Assembly: GCF_018881925.1 (NCBI RefSeq)
Contig: NZ_JACVPL010000008.1
Location: 1 to 64,000, forward strand
Direction of reading: 5' to 3'
Length of the DNA: 64,000 bases
From: Polynucleobacter sp. Latsch14-2
GTDB lineage: Bacteria > Pseudomonadota > Gammaproteobacteria > Burkholderiales > Burkholderiaceae
The notes under the pieces are model-generated. The model had not been told where the DNA came from, searched no databases, and was given only the letters and a program-made list of their open reading frames with translations. The translations under genes and the position numbers were made by a program. Positions 62,869 through 64,000 of the stretch are shown one piece after another (position 1 is the stretch's first letter; each line of letters starts with the position of its first letter).

Positions 62869-64000
62869 GTTCATCACCTCAGTCCTTTAGCCCTTTGTTG
62901 CGCTATCAAGATTTCAGTATTTCTTTTGGATCTGGACGTCGAGAAAAATTTGCCGTTCATCATCTTGATTTGGAAATTGGTGTTGGCGAGCGCGTTGCCT
63001 TGGTTGGCGAATCAGGCTCTGGAAAAACCTTGACTGCACTCGCGCCTTTGCGGCTTGAACCAGAGGGTGCAAAGGTGACGGGTCAGATTTGGTGGGGCGG
63101 TAAAGAGGATGTGCAAAAGCAAACCTCTAGGGCGCCAGTTGACCTTCTTTCTTTGCCAATCGAAAACATTCGGGAGATACGGGGTCGTGAGATTGCTATG
63201 GTGTTTCAGGAGCCGATGACCGCGCTTAATCCTTTATTTACGGTGGGCAATCAAATTGTGGAAGCGGTACAGGTTTATCAACCCTTGATCTCTAAAGCAG
63301 ATTCCATGGCGGCTGCCATTGAATTGCTCAAGAAGACCGGGATACCCGAACCAGAAACTCGTTTTCATTCTTATCCTCATCAACTCTCTGGTGGTCAAAG
63401 ACAGCGCGCCATGATTGCGATGGCCTTGGCTTGTAAGCCGCGCCTTTTGATTGCTGATGAACCAACCACTGCATTAGATGTGAGTTTGCGTTTACAAATT
63501 TTGGATTTATTAAAAGAATTACAAGAGGAAGCTAAAGATGAGGGCGGCATGGGTATCTTGCTGATTACCCATGATCTCAATTTAGTAAAGCACTTTGCGC
63601 ACCGAGTGGCTGTTCTAAATCAGGGCAACTTGATGGAGGTTGGTGCCACCAAGCAAGTCTTTGGGCACCCCGCAGATCCCTATACCCGCGCCTTAGTCAA
63701 TAGTCAGCCTGTCCGTGAGATTGCCCCTGTGATGCCGCTGGCTCCCGTGCTACTTAAGGCTAATCAGTTGTCTGTTTCTTATCCAAACTCACAATCGACT
63801 TCTTGGTTTAAGAAGCAAGCCCGCCACCAAGTATTGCGTAAGGTGAGCTTTGAATTAAAGCAGGGTCAGACCATTGGAGTAATTGGTGAATCTGGCTCTG
63901 GAAAAACTACCTTAGGCATGGCTGTCCTTGGATTGCTTGGTGATTCGATGGCAGAGCTTACTGGTGAGGTCGATGTTCTAGGATATGCTTGGCAAGCATT
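62865..64000 (+). CDS. yejF: YejF-type ABC transporter ATPase, partial
   Basis: The C-terminal part lies beyond the window. The seen 378 codons carry a complete first ATPase domain: Walker A GESGSGKT (about 49-56), LSGGQRQRAMIAMALA signature and LLIADEPTTALD Walker B. A linker and the start of the second ATPase follow, with a second Walker A GESGSGKTT. A double-ATPase in one chain is the YejF layout. The start ATG overlaps the yejE stop. It supplies energy to the YejABE importer. Confidence 0.93.
   Translation, partial: MSSSPQSFSPLLRYQDFSISFGSGRREKFAVHHLDLEIGVGERVALVGESGSGKTLTALAPLRLEPEGAKVTGQIWWGGKEDVQKQTSRAPVDLLSLPIENIREIRGREIAMVFQEPMTALNPLFTVGNQIVEAVQVYQPLISKADSMAAAIELLKKTGIPEPETRFHSYPHQLSGGQRQRAMIAMALACKPRLLIADEPTTALDVSLRLQILDLLKELQEEAKDEGGMGILLITHDLNLVKHFAHRVAVLNQGNLMEVGATKQVFGHPADPYTRALVNSQPVREIAPVMPLAPVLLKANQLSVSYPNSQSTSWFKKQARHQVLRKVSFELKQGQTIGVIGESGSGKTTLGMAVLGLLGDSMAELTGEVDVLGYAWQA

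Overview
The window looks like chromosomal DNA from a free-living betaproteobacterium of the order Burkholderiales. Supporting markers are a Bug-type periplasmic binding protein, YaeQ, a CbpA/CbpM pair, a TAXI binding protein, flavocytochrome c sulfide dehydrogenase, and lysine/alanine-rich histone-H1-like tails. The fairly AT-rich base composition and this gene set suggest a Polynucleobacter-like freshwater bacterium. That assignment is by gene content only; no database comparison was possible. There are no rRNA genes, no complete tRNA gene and no CRISPR array.

Layout. 1-777: truncated IS3-family element with a classic -1 frameshift site. 0.95-6.7 kb: orphan GHKL-type ATPase, galE, a DUF1800/DUF1501 pair and a tiny membrane ORF. 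6.7-14 kb: accessory glycosylation cluster with a methyltransferase, a Skp1-type (PF11397) GlcNAc-transferase with a histone-like tail, a prolyl-4-hydroxylase/TPR/GT9-like fusion, an unrecognised protein with a basic tail, and a TPR/GT41 O-GlcNAc-transferase-like protein. 14-20 kb: three toxin-antitoxin modules (RelBE/StbDE-like, HipBA, Phd/Doc) mixed with small hypothetical genes. A 3' fragment of a serine tRNA at 21.3 kb looks like an integration scar and may mark an island edge.

22-40 kb is mostly core: thiM, an esterase, phnA-like, asmA-like, slyX, yaeQ, hemN, ompW (with two FNR-type boxes), an ABC-F ATPase and cbpAM. 39-42.4 kb is a sugar-acid locus: UxaA/GarD-type dehydratase, divergent SMP-30 lactonase and a GntR regulator broken by a frameshift, with two perfect 18-bp inverted operator copies in the divergent promoter. 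42.4-52.4 kb holds pirin, a TAXI protein, psiE with a hexanucleotide tandem repeat in its upstream region, fccAB, a GT39/sialidase-like/membrane trio and a DUF3300 lipoprotein. 52.4-58.9 kb (minus strand) holds a Bug receptor, CitE-like lyase, MmgE/PrpD and MaoC-like hydratase (an organic-acid module), ChrA and FabI. 58.9-64 kb is a YejABEF-type peptide ABC transporter cut by the window end.

The most interesting candidate system is at 6.7-14 kb. Prolyl hydroxylase and Skp1-type GlcNAc-transferase are the two first steps of the eukaryotic Skp1 hydroxyproline glycosylation pathway. Here both folds sit side by side, next to a GT41-like enzyme. A shared substrate is inference, not shown by the sequence.
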